A stretch of DNA of 64,000 bases from Pseudalkalibacillus berkeleyi. GTDB lineage: Bacteria; Bacillota; Bacilli; Bacillales; Fictibacillaceae. This document shows, piece by piece, positions 1 to 9,754 of the stretch (the stretch's first letter is position 1; each line of letters opens with the position of its first letter). Under the pieces are notes generated by a model. That model was not told the origin of the DNA, searched no databases, and saw nothing but the letters and a program-made list of their open reading frames with translations. The stretch lies in assembly GCF_021608225.1 (NCBI RefSeq), contig NZ_JAKIJS010000001.1, positions 868,001-932,000 of the forward strand, in the 5' to 3' direction. The position numbers were made by a program, and so were the translations under genes.

Positions 1-147
1 CAGAAGATTGATCAACAAAACAAAAAAGTGAATGACCTGACACTTGAAAAATCCGAATTAAGTGAGCCGTTAAGAATCATGAATTATGCCGAGGATAAAC
101 TTGGCATGAAATTTGACGATAAGAACGTTAAAGTAGTCAATAATTGA
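1..147 (+). CDS. ftsL: Cell division protein FtsL, C-terminal end (partial)
   Basis: Frame 1 is open from the left edge to a TGA at 145-147 and gives the last 48 residues of a protein whose start lies outside the window. The fragment is a charged, heptad-like stretch (KIDQQNKKVNDL, then LRIMNYAEDKLGMK) ending VKVVNN, which resembles the periplasmic coiled-coil end of Bacillus FtsL. FtsL is a single-pass divisome protein that works with DivIC and DivIB at the septum. Its position directly before pbpB is the standard dcw order. The call rests on this short tail plus context. Confidence 0.82.
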   Translation, partial: QKIDQQNKKVNDLTLEKSELSEPLRIMNYAEDKLGMKFDDKNVKVVNN

Positions 148-162
148 TTAGGTGTGATTCGG

Positions 163-2346
163 ATGATTGAAAAGAAGAATTCAAATATTAACAAAGGAGC
201 AGTGATATTATCTTTGATATTTGTCCTGCTCTTTTTCTTATTAATCGGTCGTTATTTCTATTTAGGTTGGACAGGAAAAGCTGAAGGTGTGGATTTAGAA
301 AAGTGGGCTGAGAAAAAGTGGACAAAAAGTGACCGTCTTGATGCAAATCGAGGGACAATTTATGATCGGAACGGTAAAGCAATTGCAGAAGATATTCCTT
401 CCTATACGGTCATCGCGATTTTAAATGAAGACTACTCGAATCACATTGAGGACCCAGCTGAAGCAGCTAGCAAACTTGCTCCAATCTTGAACATGTCAGA
501 ATCAAGACTCAGAGATTTAATGAGTCGAGATGCTTTCCAGGTTGAATTAGGTCCGGGTGGTAATAAGATTAGTCACTCAAAGATGGAAGAAATTAAGGCA
601 CTTGAAATTAAAGGGATAGACTTCAATAGGGAGACGAAGCGTCATTATCCAAATCAAGATTTTGCTTCTCATATCATCGGTTTTGCTACGAACGATGAGG
701 ATGGCAATCGCAAAGGCGCGATGGGTCTCGAGAAAGCATTAGATAAATATTTACAAGAACAAGACGGCATGTTGAAGTATCAAAGTGATGGAGAGGGTTT
801 AAAGCTACCAGACCCGAAAGAAGTCATTAAAGAGCCTAAGCATGGCGCTAGTGTTTATTTAACAATCGACGAGAAAATTCAACTATTTCTTGAAAAAGCA
901 ATGAATAATGTAGATGAGGAATATCACCCAAAACGGATGATTGGAATCGTGGCGGATCCGAAAACAGGACAAATTCTCGCCATGTCCAATCGCCCAAGCT
1001 TCAACCCAAACGTACGTGACATTACAAACTATACGAACTATGCAGTGAGCTCAGCATTTGAGCCTGGTTCTACGATGAAGATATTCACCTTAGCTACCGC
1101 TATTGAGGAAGGCGTTTATAATGGAAACGCCGAGTATCAATCAGGGGTTTATAAAACTAAATATGAAAAGTATAGGGATCATAACAGCGGAAGAGGTTGG
1201 GGGAAAATCTCATATAATGAGGGAGTACGGAAATCATCTAACGTTGCATTTGCAAAAATAGCGAAAGAGCAATTAGGATTTGAAAAGCTCTACGAATATA
1301 TCAATGAGCGTTGGGAATTTGATGAGAAAACAGGTATTAACATTCCTGGAGAAGGAAAGCCGATTATCCAAGACCGTTATGAATCTGATAAAATTACTAC
1401 TGCATTTGGACAAGGTAGTGCCATCACTCCAATTCAACAAATTCAAGCAGCTACTGCCATTGCGAACGGTGGGAAGATGATGAAACCATATGTAATTGAA
1501 AAGATGGTAGACCCTAGCACGAAGAAAGCCATTCAAAACGCAAAACCTACTGTCGTTGGTGAACCGATATCATCTGATACAGCAAAAGAAGTCAGGGATC
1601 TTTTAAGGACTGTAGTAACAGAAGGAACAGGAAAAAATTATGACATTGATGGATATGACGTTGCTGGTAAAACAGGTACTGCTCAATTGTGGGCAAAAGA
1701 AGATGGTGTGAGTAGTTGGGATAATTACATGTTCTCGTTCCTCGGCATGGCACCTGCTGACGATCCTAAGCTTCTCGTATACGTTGCGATTGATCGTCCA
1801 GATTTAGAAGATGGAAGAGAGTCCGGCTCTGTCCCTGTTTCAAAAGTGTTCAACCCTGTTATGAAGGGGGGGCTTCAATACTTGAACATTAATCCTGAAG
1901 AAAGCTCTGAAAAATCAGAGGCGTCTATTAAAGGCGTTGAGGTTGCGGATCTAGTCGGGGAGTCATCGATTTCGACTAAACGGGATTTAGAAGAAAAGGG
2001 ATTGAATGTTCATGTATTTGGTCAAGGTGATCAAATTATTAGTCAAGCACCGTATGCCGGAACAAAACTATTAAAAGGCGAAAGAGTTTTCCTTAAAACA
2101 AAAGGTAAGGTGAAAATGCCTGACCTCACTGGGATGAGTCGATCAGAAGTGCTAAGGCTTGCGAAAGCATTAGATTTGAAAACACCAGAATTTACCGGGA
2201 ACGGTTATGTAAGTTTACAAAGTCTTGCAAAAGGGGCGACCGTAAAAGAAGGCGCTCCACTCGTTGTCGAATTGAAATCTCCTCAAGAACTAAAAGAAAT
2301 GGAGGACGTACCTCAGTCGGATAAGAAAGAGAAGAAGAATAACTGA
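163..2346 (+). CDS. pbpB: Penicillin-binding protein 2B, divisome transpeptidase
   Basis: Class B penicillin-binding protein that cross-links septal peptidoglycan. After a short cytoplasmic tail there is one membrane segment (about residues 12-32), a dimerisation domain, and the transpeptidase domain with STMK (nucleophile Ser near 303), SSN (near 358-360) and KTGTA (near 503), numbered from the ATG. Two PASTA domains occupy roughly residues 590-715. The length, about 727 residues, is close to B. subtilis PbpB (716). The frame is open from a GTG at 154, but that codon overlaps the AGGTG ribosome site at 150-154, so the ATG at 163 is preferred. It follows ftsL by 15 bases and is probably co-transcribed with it. 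Confidence 0.96.
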   Translation: MIEKKNSNINKGAVILSLIFVLLFFLLIGRYFYLGWTGKAEGVDLEKWAEKKWTKSDRLDANRGTIYDRNGKAIAEDIPSYTVIAILNEDYSNHIEDPAEAASKLAPILNMSESRLRDLMSRDAFQVELGPGGNKISHSKMEEIKALEIKGIDFNRETKRHYPNQDFASHIIGFATNDEDGNRKGAMGLEKALDKYLQEQDGMLKYQSDGEGLKLPDPKEVIKEPKHGASVYLTIDEKIQLFLEKAMNNVDEEYHPKRMIGIVADPKTGQILAMSNRPSFNPNVRDITNYTNYAVSSAFEPGSTMKIFTLATAIEEGVYNGNAEYQSGVYKTKYEKYRDHNSGRGWGKISYNEGVRKSSNVAFAKIAKEQLGFEKLYEYINERWEFDEKTGINIPGEGKPIIQDRYESDKITTAFGQGSAITPIQQIQAATAIANGGKMMKPYVIEKMVDPSTKKAIQNAKPTVVGEPISSDTAKEVRDLLRTVVTEGTGKNYDIDGYDVAGKTGTAQLWAKEDGVSSWDNYMFSFLGMAPADDPKLLVYVAIDRPDLEDGRESGSVPVSKVFNPVMKGGLQYLNINPEESSEKSEASIKGVEVADLVGESSISTKRDLEEKGLNVHVFGQGDQIISQAPYAGTKLLKGERVFLKTKGKVKMPDLTGMSRSEVLRLAKALDLKTPEFTGNGYVSLQSLAKGATVKEGAPLVVELKSPQELKEMEDVPQSDKKEKKNN

Positions 2347-2413
2347 TATGTTCTAGCTGTCTCTGTACAAGCATATATTTGGAACGAGCTTAACAGCCAA
2401 GGAGGTTGGTTTT

Positions 2414-4345
2414 GTGCGCGTTTCAAATGTAACAGTGCGGAGGCGGCTTATTTTTATATTTGTAGCCGGTCTCATCTTTCTATTTATCATACTAGGTCGT
2501 TTAGCTTATGTTCAGTTCGTAAAAGGAGACTGGCTAACAGGGCTAGCATTAGATTCTTGGAGCAGAAATGTTCCGTTTGAACCGAAAAGGGGAGAGATCT
2601 TAGATCGCAATGGCGTCCCGATTGCGATGAATGTAAGCGCACCAACGGTTTTTGTCGTGCCAAAACAAGTTAAGGATCATGCATCCACCGCTAGGAAGCT
2701 AGCAGCGGCCCTTAATTTAAGCGAGATGAAAGTGTACAAGACAATTACCCAAAAAGAATCCATTGTTAATATTAAAGGTGCTAAGAAGATTAGCAATGAG
2801 AAAGCGAACGAAATTCGAGGGTTCGATCTCCCAGGTGTTTTTATCGGTGAAGATAGTAAGCGTCATTACCCAAATGGCAGTTATTTATCACATGTCCTCG
2901 GCTTCGTAGGAATTGATAACCAAGGATTAACAGGTCTTGAACTTCAATATGATAAATACTTAAAAGGCGAGAAGGGGCATGTTTCTTTTTATACAGATGT
3001 AAGAGGGAATAGAATGCCTTCACTTTCAGATGAATACGAGGCTCCTAAGGATGGTATGGATTTAAAATTAACTATTGATTCTAAAGTACAGTCCATCATA
3101 GAACGAGAATTAGATATTGCGGTTGCGACGTATAACCCGGACGGAGTCGTCGCCATTGCAATGGATCCAAACACGGGAGAAATTCTAGGGATGTCGAGTA
3201 GACCGGATTACAATCCAGAAGAATTCAGAGATGTTCCCCAAGAGATCTATAATCGAAATAAGCCTGTATGGAGTACGTACGAGCCTGGATCTACATTTAA
3301 GATCATTACCTTAGCAGCCGCTCTTGAAGAAAATAAAGTAGACCTACAAAAAGATACGATCCACGATCCTGGATCCATCGAAGTAGCAGGTAGAAAGCTA
3401 AGATGTTGGAAAAAGGGCGGACACGGAAGTGAAACGTATCTAGAAGTGGTTCAGAATTCATGTAACCCTGGGTTTGTTGTATTAGGGCAGCGGTTAGGAA
3501 AAGAGAAATTATTTTCTTATATAAAAGATTTTGGTTTTGGAACGAAAACTGGAATCGATCTACAAGGTGAAAGTACAGGGATCTTGTTTAATTTAGATAA
3601 TGTAGGTCCTCTAGAACTTGCGACAACTGCTTTTGGTCAAGGGGTATCTGTGACGCCTATTCAACAAGTAGCAGCTGTAGCAGCTGCAGTAAACGGAGGA
3701 TATTTGTATACACCATACGTTGCAAAAGAATGGCTTAATCCTCTAACTGGAGAAACGGTAATGAAATCTGCACCTGAAATGAAGCGTAGAGTCATTTCAG
3801 AGGAAACTTCTAAGGAAGTCAGAGCAGCTCTTGAAAGTGTAGTTGCTAAAGGTACAGGGAAAGGGGCCTTCGTAGACGGTTACCGTGTAGGAGGCAAGAC
3901 AGGGACGGCTCAGAAAGCAGTAAATGGAAAATATTTGGAGAACAATCATATTGTTTCATTCATCGGCTTCGCACCTGCTGACAATCCTCAAATTGTCGTT
4001 TATATTGCGGTTGATAATCCGAAAGGTACAGTTCAATTTGGAGGTGTAGTGGCGGCTCCAATTGTAGGGAATATCATTGAAGACAGTCTGACAGCTATGG
4101 AAGTACCCAGAAGGAAAGAGCAAATAGAAAAAGAACTGACTTGGCTAGATCAACCTTTAATTGAAATTCCGGATTTAAAAGGAAAATCAAGGCAAGATAT
4201 TCATAAAGCTTTTTATGAGCTTAAAATTATTACTGTTGGAGAAGGGGATACGGTTATTGACCAAGCTCCTGAACCTGGCATTAAGATGGCAGTAGGTTCA
4301 ACGATACAGCTCTATATGGGTGACAAATCCCCTACAGAAGATTAA
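2414..4345 (+). CDS. spoVD: Stage V sporulation protein D, spore cortex transpeptidase
   Basis: A second class B penicillin-binding protein, paralogous to the gene before it. It has one N-terminal membrane segment, STFK (Ser near residue 293), SCN in the QNSCNPG stretch, and KTGTAQ. A single PASTA domain lies at the C terminus, from about residue 578. The 643 residues compare with 646 in B. subtilis SpoVD. In B. subtilis SpoVD works in the mother cell with SpoVE to make spore cortex peptidoglycan. The GTG start has a GGAGG nine bases upstream. The 67-base gap before it holds CATATATT, a near match to a sigma-E -10 element, but no clear -35, so a dedicated sporulation promoter is possible but not shown. 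Confidence 0.95.
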   Translation: MRVSNVTVRRRLIFIFVAGLIFLFIILGRLAYVQFVKGDWLTGLALDSWSRNVPFEPKRGEILDRNGVPIAMNVSAPTVFVVPKQVKDHASTARKLAAALNLSEMKVYKTITQKESIVNIKGAKKISNEKANEIRGFDLPGVFIGEDSKRHYPNGSYLSHVLGFVGIDNQGLTGLELQYDKYLKGEKGHVSFYTDVRGNRMPSLSDEYEAPKDGMDLKLTIDSKVQSIIERELDIAVATYNPDGVVAIAMDPNTGEILGMSSRPDYNPEEFRDVPQEIYNRNKPVWSTYEPGSTFKIITLAAALEENKVDLQKDTIHDPGSIEVAGRKLRCWKKGGHGSETYLEVVQNSCNPGFVVLGQRLGKEKLFSYIKDFGFGTKTGIDLQGESTGILFNLDNVGPLELATTAFGQGVSVTPIQQVAAVAAAVNGGYLYTPYVAKEWLNPLTGETVMKSAPEMKRRVISEETSKEVRAALESVVAKGTGKGAFVDGYRVGGKTGTAQKAVNGKYLENNHIVSFIGFAPADNPQIVVYIAVDNPKGTVQFGGVVAAPIVGNIIEDSLTAMEVPRRKEQIEKELTWLDQPLIEIPDLKGKSRQDIHKAFYELKIITVGEGDTVIDQAPEPGIKMAVGSTIQLYMGDKSPTED

Positions 4346-4377
4346 AATGTTATCTATGATAATCAATTAAGCGAAAT

Positions 4378-4461
4378 AGTGTCTGACATTCTTTCATTTC
4401 AACAATCTCTGCAGTATACTTCAGAAAGAGACTGTTGTAGGAGTGTTCGACACTTCTTTTT
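4378..4461 (+). terminator. Long imperfect inverted repeat with T-run after spoVD
   Basis: AGTGTC at 4378-4383 pairs with GACACT at 4449-4454, and the pairing continues inward with mismatches and G-U pairs. TTCTTTTT follows at 4454-4461. The shape suits a weak rho-independent terminator or attenuator between the sporulation gene spoVD and the vegetative gene murE. The stem is long and imperfect, so the assignment is tentative. Confidence 0.4.
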
Positions 4462-4502
4462 GCATAGGAAATCAAGATTTGAAAAGGAAGGATATTTAAT
4501 TG

Positions 4503-5975
4503 ATGAAGAAATTAAGCGCAATATTAAAGAAATTAATGGTTTATGAATTACACAACGAAAGTGATCCTGAAATCACGAATATTGAAATGGATTCAAGGAA
4601 AGTAGAAAAGGGAAACCTGTTTATATGCATTAGCGGTGAGAACTTTGATGGACACAACTATGTTGGAGATGTTGTAGCGAAAGGCGCAACTGCCATTGTT
4701 GCAGAAAGAATGGTTGATACAACAGTACCTGTTATTTTAGTATCTGATAGTAGACATGCGATGGCGATTTTGTCTGATGAGTTCTATGATCAACCGACTC
4801 ATAAGCTCCAGTTGATTGGGGTAACAGGGACAAACGGTAAGACAACAGTCACACATATTATGGATACTTTGTTCCAAAACCAAGAGAAAAGGACAGGGGT
4901 AATTGGTACAATTGAGATGAGAATTAATAATCAAAAGTACCCTGTTGCAAACACCACACCTGAGGCACCATTCCTTCAAAAATCATTTGCGAAAATGGTT
5001 GATGAACAAGTGGACAGTGCTTTCATGGAAGTTTCGTCCCATGCATTGGAGATGGGGAGAGTAAGAGGTTGTGATTATGATATTGCGGTCTTTACTAATT
5101 TGTCTCAAGATCACCTTGACTATCATGAAACGATGGAGAAATATTTACATGCAAAAGGGCTTCTGTTTTCTCAACTAGGTAATACATATGATAAAAAGAA
5201 ACAAAAGCTAGCCATATTAAATGCTGATGATTCTGCTACTACTGAATTGAAAAAGATGACAGCTGCACAAGTGATGACCTACGGGATACAGAATGTTAGT
5301 GATATTATGGCAAAAGATATTAAGATATCCGGTAAAGGAACAGAATTTAAGCTTAAGACACTTAAGGGTATGTATGATGTCAAAATGAAATTAGTTGGAA
5401 AGTTTAGTGTGTATAACATTCTTGCTTCGTTTTCAGCTGGAATTGCAGCAGGACTTGATGAACATAAAATGGTAGAAACAATCGAACATTTGGATGGTGT
5501 TCCTGGCAGATTTGAAGTTATTGACGAAGGACAACCATTTACAGTAATCGTTGACTATGCACATACACCAGACAGTTTAGAAAATGTTCTTACTACAATT
5601 GGTGAGTTCTCTGAAGGGGATGTGCAAGTCATTGTAGGTTGCGGTGGAAATCGCGATCGTACGAAGCGGCCGATCATGGCCCAAATTGCGGTTGCCAACT
5701 CTGATTATGCCATATTCACATCAGATAATCCTAGAACTGAATCACCAGAACAAATTTTAGCCGATATGGAATCAGGGGTAGAGGATCAATCATTCACATC
5801 CATTACCGATCGAAAACAAGCAATTGAGACTGCTATTCGTAAAGCCAAAGCAAATGATATCATTCTCATTGCTGGGAAAGGTCATGAAACCTATCAAATT
5901 ATAGGTGACAAAACGTTTGATTTTGATGACCGAGAGGTTGCTCGCCAAGCGATTCTTCAACAAAATCATCGCTAA
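4503..5975 (+). CDS. murE: UDP-MurNAc-tripeptide synthetase (meso-DAP adding)
   Basis: Mur ligase that adds meso-diaminopimelate to UDP-MurNAc-L-Ala-D-Glu in the cytoplasm. The ATP-binding loop [10 protein letters not shown] lies near residue 108, the HAKGLLF segment carries the lysine that is carbamylated in this family, and DNPRTE is the motif that marks meso-DAP rather than lysine specificity, so the organism should have DAP-type peptidoglycan. The length is 490 residues. A TTG at 4500 immediately precedes the ATG at 4503; the ribosome site GGAAGG at 4486-4491 would serve either, giving MMKKL or MKKL. Confidence 0.97.
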   Translation: MKKLSAILKKLMVYELHNESDPEITNIEMDSRKVEKGNLFICISGENFDGHNYVGDVVAKGATAIVAERMVDTTVPVILVSDSRHAMAILSDEFYDQPTHKLQLIGVTGTNGKTTVTHIMDTLFQNQEKRTGVIGTIEMRINNQKYPVANTTPEAPFLQKSFAKMVDEQVDSAFMEVSSHALEMGRVRGCDYDIAVFTNLSQDHLDYHETMEKYLHAKGLLFSQLGNTYDKKKQKLAILNADDSATTELKKMTAAQVMTYGIQNVSDIMAKDIKISGKGTEFKLKTLKGMYDVKMKLVGKFSVYNILASFSAGIAAGLDEHKMVETIEHLDGVPGRFEVIDEGQPFTVIVDYAHTPDSLENVLTTIGEFSEGDVQVIVGCGGNRDRTKRPIMAQIAVANSDYAIFTSDNPRTESPEQILADMESGVEDQSFTSITDRKQAIETAIRKAKANDIILIAGKGHETYQIIGDKTFDFDDREVARQAILQQNHR

Positions 5976-6028
5976 GTGGTATAAGGAAAACAACTTTATT
6001 CAATAAATATATGGAGGGGTTAAAAGAA

Positions 6029-7000
6029 ATGGATACAGCACTAATTGTTACCCTTCTGGCTTCGTTTGTTGTAGCTGTCGTTCTTTCTCCGATTTTCATA
6101 CCGTTCTTGAAACGTTTGAAGTTCGGGCAAAGCATTCGTGAAGAAGGACCTAAATCGCATCAAAAAAAGTCAGGGACACCTACTATGGGTGGAATTGTTA
6201 TTATCGTATCATTATTATTATCTACATTATTAATCTCATGGTTCTTCGGTTTATTATCAGTCGAAATCATGATCTTGCTATTCGTTACATTTGGTTACGG
6301 TCTTATCGGATTTATCGATGATTATATTAAAGTGGTCAAGAAAAGAAATTTAGGCTTAACCTCTAAGCAAAAGTTGCTTGGTCAGCTTGTCATTGCAATC
6401 ATCTTTTATTTTGGTATGAAACAGGCAGGTATTTCAACGACTCTTTCTGTTCCTGGTACAGACTTGTCTATTGAATTTGGATGGTTCTACTTCATCTTAA
6501 TCATTGTCATGCTTGTTGGCGCATCTAATGCGGTTAATTTAACAGACGGACTTGATGGTTTACTAGCTGGTACTGCAGCCATTGCTTTTGGTGCGTTTGC
6601 AGTGATTGCGTCTAGCCAATTAGATCTTGATGTTGCTTTATTCTGTCTAGCTGTAGTTGGTTCATTGTTAGGTTTCCTCGTATTCAATGCCCACCCAGCA
6701 AAGGTATTTATGGGTGACACAGGCTCTCTCGCATTAGGTGGTGCGATTGCAGCAGTTGCAATTTTAACGAAAACCGAACTTCTGCTTGTCTTAATTGGTG
6801 GAGTATTTGTTATGGAGACACTATCAGTCATGATACAAGTCGTTTCATTCAAAACAACTGGGAAGCGAGTCTTTAAGATGAGTCCTCTTCATCATCACTA
6901 TGAGCTGAATGGTTGGAGTGAGTGGCGAATTGTTGTCACATTTTGGGCTGCAGGGCTGTTGTTAGCTAGTCTTGGAATCTATATCGAGGTGTTGATGTAA
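6029..7000 (+). CDS. mraY: Phospho-MurNAc-pentapeptide translocase (lipid I synthase)
   Basis: Polytopic membrane enzyme that transfers phospho-MurNAc-pentapeptide from UDP to undecaprenyl phosphate, giving lipid I. Visible family motifs are the aspartate pair in [24 protein letters not shown] and the PLHHHYE loop, separated by about ten hydrophobic segments. An in-frame ATG at 6011 is not the start, because GGAGGGG at 6013-6019 is the ribosome site for the ATG at 6029. This gives 323 residues, against 324 in B. subtilis. It ends one base before murD begins. Confidence 0.97.
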   Translation: MDTALIVTLLASFVVAVVLSPIFIPFLKRLKFGQSIREEGPKSHQKKSGTPTMGGIVIIVSLLLSTLLISWFFGLLSVEIMILLFVTFGYGLIGFIDDYIKVVKKRNLGLTSKQKLLGQLVIAIIFYFGMKQAGISTTLSVPGTDLSIEFGWFYFILIIVMLVGASNAVNLTDGLDGLLAGTAAIAFGAFAVIASSQLDLDVALFCLAVVGSLLGFLVFNAHPAKVFMGDTGSLALGGAIAAVAILTKTELLLVLIGGVFVMETLSVMIQVVSFKTTGKRVFKMSPLHHHYELNGWSEWRIVVTFWAAGLLLASLGIYIEVLM

Positions 7001-7001
7001 A

Positions 7002-8354
7002 TTGAGCCGATCGCATGAATTACAAAATAAGAGCGTATTAGTTGTAGGACTGGCGAAAAGTGGTTCTGCAGCAGCTAAGCTATTAAACAAGCACGGGGCC
7101 AAGGTCATAGTAAATGACAAGAAAGAATTTGAACAAAATGAAGAAGCTAAGGCATTACATGCAAGAGGGATAGAAGTCCATTGTGGTGGTCATCCATTAC
7201 ATTTGTTAGACAGACAACTCGATTTCATTGTAAAAAACCCTGGTATCCCATACAGTAATCCACTTATTCATACTGCCCTCGAAATGAACATACCAGTCTA
7301 TACAGAAGTTGAACTCGCATCCTATTTAACTGATGCATTAATGATTGGCATCACAGGTTCTAATGGTAAGACGACAACAACTACTCTAGTGGGGAAAATG
7401 CTAGAAGGTGGGACAAGACCTACACATATTGCGGGAAATATCGGTACAGTATTGAGTGAAGTTGCGGATAAAACGAACGCAGATGAAACCATCGTTGCAG
7501 AGCTTTCTAGTTTCCAACTGATGGGGATTGATACTTTCAAGCCGCATATCGGTATTTTGTTAAACTTGTTTGAGGCACATTTAGACTATCATGGGACGCT
7601 TGAGGATTATGGCAAAGCGAAGGCACGTTTGTTCAAGAATCAAACCCCTGACGATTATTGTATTTATAATGCCGAGGATGAGTATGTAGAAGCACTTGTC
7701 CAAGATGTTAAAGGGACAAAGGTTCCATTTAGTACAAAGCGTGTATTAGATCATGGTGCATATGTAAAAGATGGACAGATTTTCTTTAATAATGAGTTAA
7801 TTATTTCATTAGAAGATGTAGCGTTACCCGGAGAACACAATTTAGAGAATGTATTGTCAGCTGTAGCTGCAGCTAAATTAGCTGGTGGAATAAATGAACA
7901 AATTATCAAAGCTTTGAAAACATTTGGTGGAGTGAAGCACCGGCTACAGTTCGTTACTACTCATAACAGCGTGAAATATTATAATGACTCTAAAGCAACC
8001 AATATACTTGCAACTCAGAAGGCGCTTGCCGCTTTCAAAAACCCGGTTATACTCTTAGCAGGTGGTTTAGATCGTGGAAATGACTTTGACGGTCTTATCC
8101 CTTATTTAAAGAATGTTAAAGCGGTGATTACTTTTGGAGAGACCGCCCCTAAATTAGTGAAAACTGCAACAGCTGCAGGAATAAAGGTCGTCCAACATGT
8201 TGATAATGTTGAGAAAGCCGTTCCTGTTGCAGATGAAATAGCTGAATCTGACGATATTGTATTATTATCTCCAGCTTGTGCGAGTTGGGATCAATATCCT
8301 TCTTTCGAGCAAAGAGGGGACATGTTTATCAGTGCAGTGCATAAACTTAGGTAA
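7002..8354 (+). CDS. murD: UDP-MurNAc-L-alanine:D-glutamate ligase
   Basis: Adds D-glutamate to UDP-MurNAc-L-Ala. The N-terminal Rossmann-like domain (VVGLAKSGSAAAKLL) binds the uridine nucleotide, the central domain has the ATP loop GITGSNGKTTTTT near residue 115, and the C-terminal domain contains KYYNDSKATN, typical of MurD. The length is 450 residues, the usual size. The start is TTG with GAGGTG at 6986-6991; no ATG fits upstream, because the mraY stop is two bases away. That distance implies translational coupling with mraY. Confidence 0.96.
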   Translation: MSRSHELQNKSVLVVGLAKSGSAAAKLLNKHGAKVIVNDKKEFEQNEEAKALHARGIEVHCGGHPLHLLDRQLDFIVKNPGIPYSNPLIHTALEMNIPVYTEVELASYLTDALMIGITGSNGKTTTTTLVGKMLEGGTRPTHIAGNIGTVLSEVADKTNADETIVAELSSFQLMGIDTFKPHIGILLNLFEAHLDYHGTLEDYGKAKARLFKNQTPDDYCIYNAEDEYVEALVQDVKGTKVPFSTKRVLDHGAYVKDGQIFFNNELIISLEDVALPGEHNLENVLSAVAAAKLAGGINEQIIKALKTFGGVKHRLQFVTTHNSVKYYNDSKATNILATQKALAAFKNPVILLAGGLDRGNDFDGLIPYLKNVKAVITFGETAPKLVKTATAAGIKVVQHVDNVEKAVPVADEIAESDDIVLLSPACASWDQYPSFEQRGDMFISAVHKLR

Positions 8355-8390
8355 TAGGACGGATAAACCTTTAGATTCGAGGTGTCTTGA

Positions 8391-9491
8391 TTGCCTAAGG
8401 CTAAGAAAACACCAGATTTTGTGCTAGTAAGTGTGACGTTGACACTTCTAGCGATTGGAATTATTACTGTGTATAGTGCAAGTGCTCAGTGGGCTGAAAT
8501 TCGATTTGATGATGCATTCTTCTTTGCTAAGCGTCAACTTTTGTTTGCTGGTCTAGGTATATTTGCAATGTTTTTAATTATGCAAGTGGATTACTGGAAC
8601 TGGTCCAATTGGTCAAAGTTACTTCTATTAGGTTGTTTTATTCTATTGGTTGCTGTCCTTATTCCTGGCATCGGATTGGTGCGAGGTGGTGCAAGAAGCT
8701 GGATCGGTGTGGGAGCTTTCTCAATCCAGCCCTCAGAATTCACCAAACTAGCGATGATTGCATTTCTTGCACGGTATTTAGCCATGAATCAGAAGAAAAT
8801 CACTTCATTTAAGAAAGGGTTAGTACCTTCTCTTGGAGTAGTCATGCTTGCATTCGGCATGATCATGCTCCAACCGGATCTTGGTACTGGTGCAGTACTT
8901 GTTGCCACTTGTGTTGTTATGATTTATGTTGCTGGAGCGCGTGTGAGTCACTTTGTTTGGCTAGGTTTCATAGGTCTAATTGGCTTTGTGGCTCTTATTA
9001 TTTCTGCACCATACAGAATCAAGAGAATTACGTCTTTCCTAGACCCATGGAGCGACCCTCTCGGTAGTGGTTTTCAAATTATTCAATCCTTATATGCAAT
9101 TGGTCCAGGTGGATTATTAGGCCTTGGACTCGGACAAAGTCGCCAGAAATTCGGATATTTACCAGAACCACAAACCGATTTTATTTTTGCAATTTTAACC
9201 GAAGAATTAGGCTTTATAGGTGGATCACTCGTATTGTTGCTGTTTGGGCTTCTCCTGTGGCGTGGGATCAGAATTGCCCTTGGTGCGCCTGATCTATTTG
9301 GTAGCCTTTTATCGATAGGAATCATTGGTATGATTGCCATTCAAGTGATGATTAATATCGGGGTGGTTACAGGTTTGATGCCAGTTACCGGCATTACACT
9401 TCCCTTTTTAAGTTATGGAGGTTCGTCGTTGACACTTATGCTCATGGCATTAGGCGTACTTTTGAACGTAAGTCGATATGCTCGGTACTGA
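8391..9491 (+). CDS. spoVE: SEDS-family peptidoglycan glycosyltransferase, SpoVE/FtsW type
   Basis: Shape, elongation, division and sporulation (SEDS) membrane protein with about ten transmembrane segments and the signatures RSWIGVG, QPSEFTK, GFQIIQSLYAIGPGG and PVTGITLPFLSYGGSS. SEDS proteins polymerise lipid II together with a class B penicillin-binding protein. The position after murD matches spoVE of B. subtilis, whose partner SpoVD is encoded nearby, but sequence alone cannot exclude FtsW. The 366 residues match SpoVE length. The start is TTG at 8391 with GAGGTG at 8379-8384. The gene is followed by a terminator instead of murG. Confidence 0.88.
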   Translation: MPKAKKTPDFVLVSVTLTLLAIGIITVYSASAQWAEIRFDDAFFFAKRQLLFAGLGIFAMFLIMQVDYWNWSNWSKLLLLGCFILLVAVLIPGIGLVRGGARSWIGVGAFSIQPSEFTKLAMIAFLARYLAMNQKKITSFKKGLVPSLGVVMLAFGMIMLQPDLGTGAVLVATCVVMIYVAGARVSHFVWLGFIGLIGFVALIISAPYRIKRITSFLDPWSDPLGSGFQIIQSLYAIGPGGLLGLGLGQSRQKFGYLPEPQTDFIFAILTEELGFIGGSLVLLLFGLLLWRGIRIALGAPDLFGSLLSIGIIGMIAIQVMINIGVVTGLMPVTGITLPFLSYGGSSLTLMLMALGVLLNVSRYARY

Positions 9492-9552
9492 CATTGGACA
9501 TCAACCTACCATTCAATTAAAATTGAGAAGTACGTATGCTCGAAGAACGATT

Positions 9553-9581
9553 AGCTTGGCTCATGCCAAGTTTCTTTTTTT
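9553..9581 (+). terminator. Rho-independent terminator after spoVE
   Basis: CTTGGC (9555-9560), a TCAT loop and GCCAAG (9565-9570) form a compact stem followed by TTTCTTTTTTT. It ends the pbpB-to-spoVE unit, so murB downstream needs its own promoter. Confidence 0.85.
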
Positions 9582-9606
9582 GTACGTATGGAAAGCTATC
9601 TTTAGG

Positions 9607-9712
9607 GGTATAGAAAAGGGTTGTCTCATTTCAAATGATTCAGTGCCTTTTCTTGGTTTATAGCGATTGCGGATTTCTTTTCTATACCATGTTTAGCTAT
9701 GTACATGTTTAG
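9607..9712. repeat. Competing inverted repeats and a direct repeat where murG is expected
   Basis: A perfect 12-base inverted repeat has arms 9607-9618 (GGTATAGAAAAG) and 9677-9688. Part of the left arm, GAAAAGG at 9613-9619, can instead pair with CCTTTTC at 9646-9652, so the two hairpins exclude each other. A 9-base direct repeat, CATGTTTAG, follows at 9688-9696 and 9704-9712. This sits in the 263-base gap between spoVE and murB. It could be a leader structure or operator for murB, or a scar of rearrangement; neither hairpin has a T-run. Confidence 0.5.
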
Positions 9713-9754
9713 TGCATATCATATTATAGAGATATTTAAGGTGGTGTCGGTGAA

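Noticed and set aside
154-162. GTG at 154 as start of pbpB
   Set aside because: The codon overlaps the AGGTG ribosome site; the ATG at 163 has the correct 8-base spacing.
6487-6852. Minus-strand ORF of 121 codons within mraY
   Set aside because: Antisense shadow of a strongly conserved gene with no ribosome site; similar shadows lie in ftsZ, pyrAB, pyrC and yloB.
9478-9663. Plus-strand ORF of 61 codons between spoVE and murB
   Set aside because: It starts inside the end of spoVE, runs through a terminator stem and T-run, has no ribosome site, and resembles no protein.
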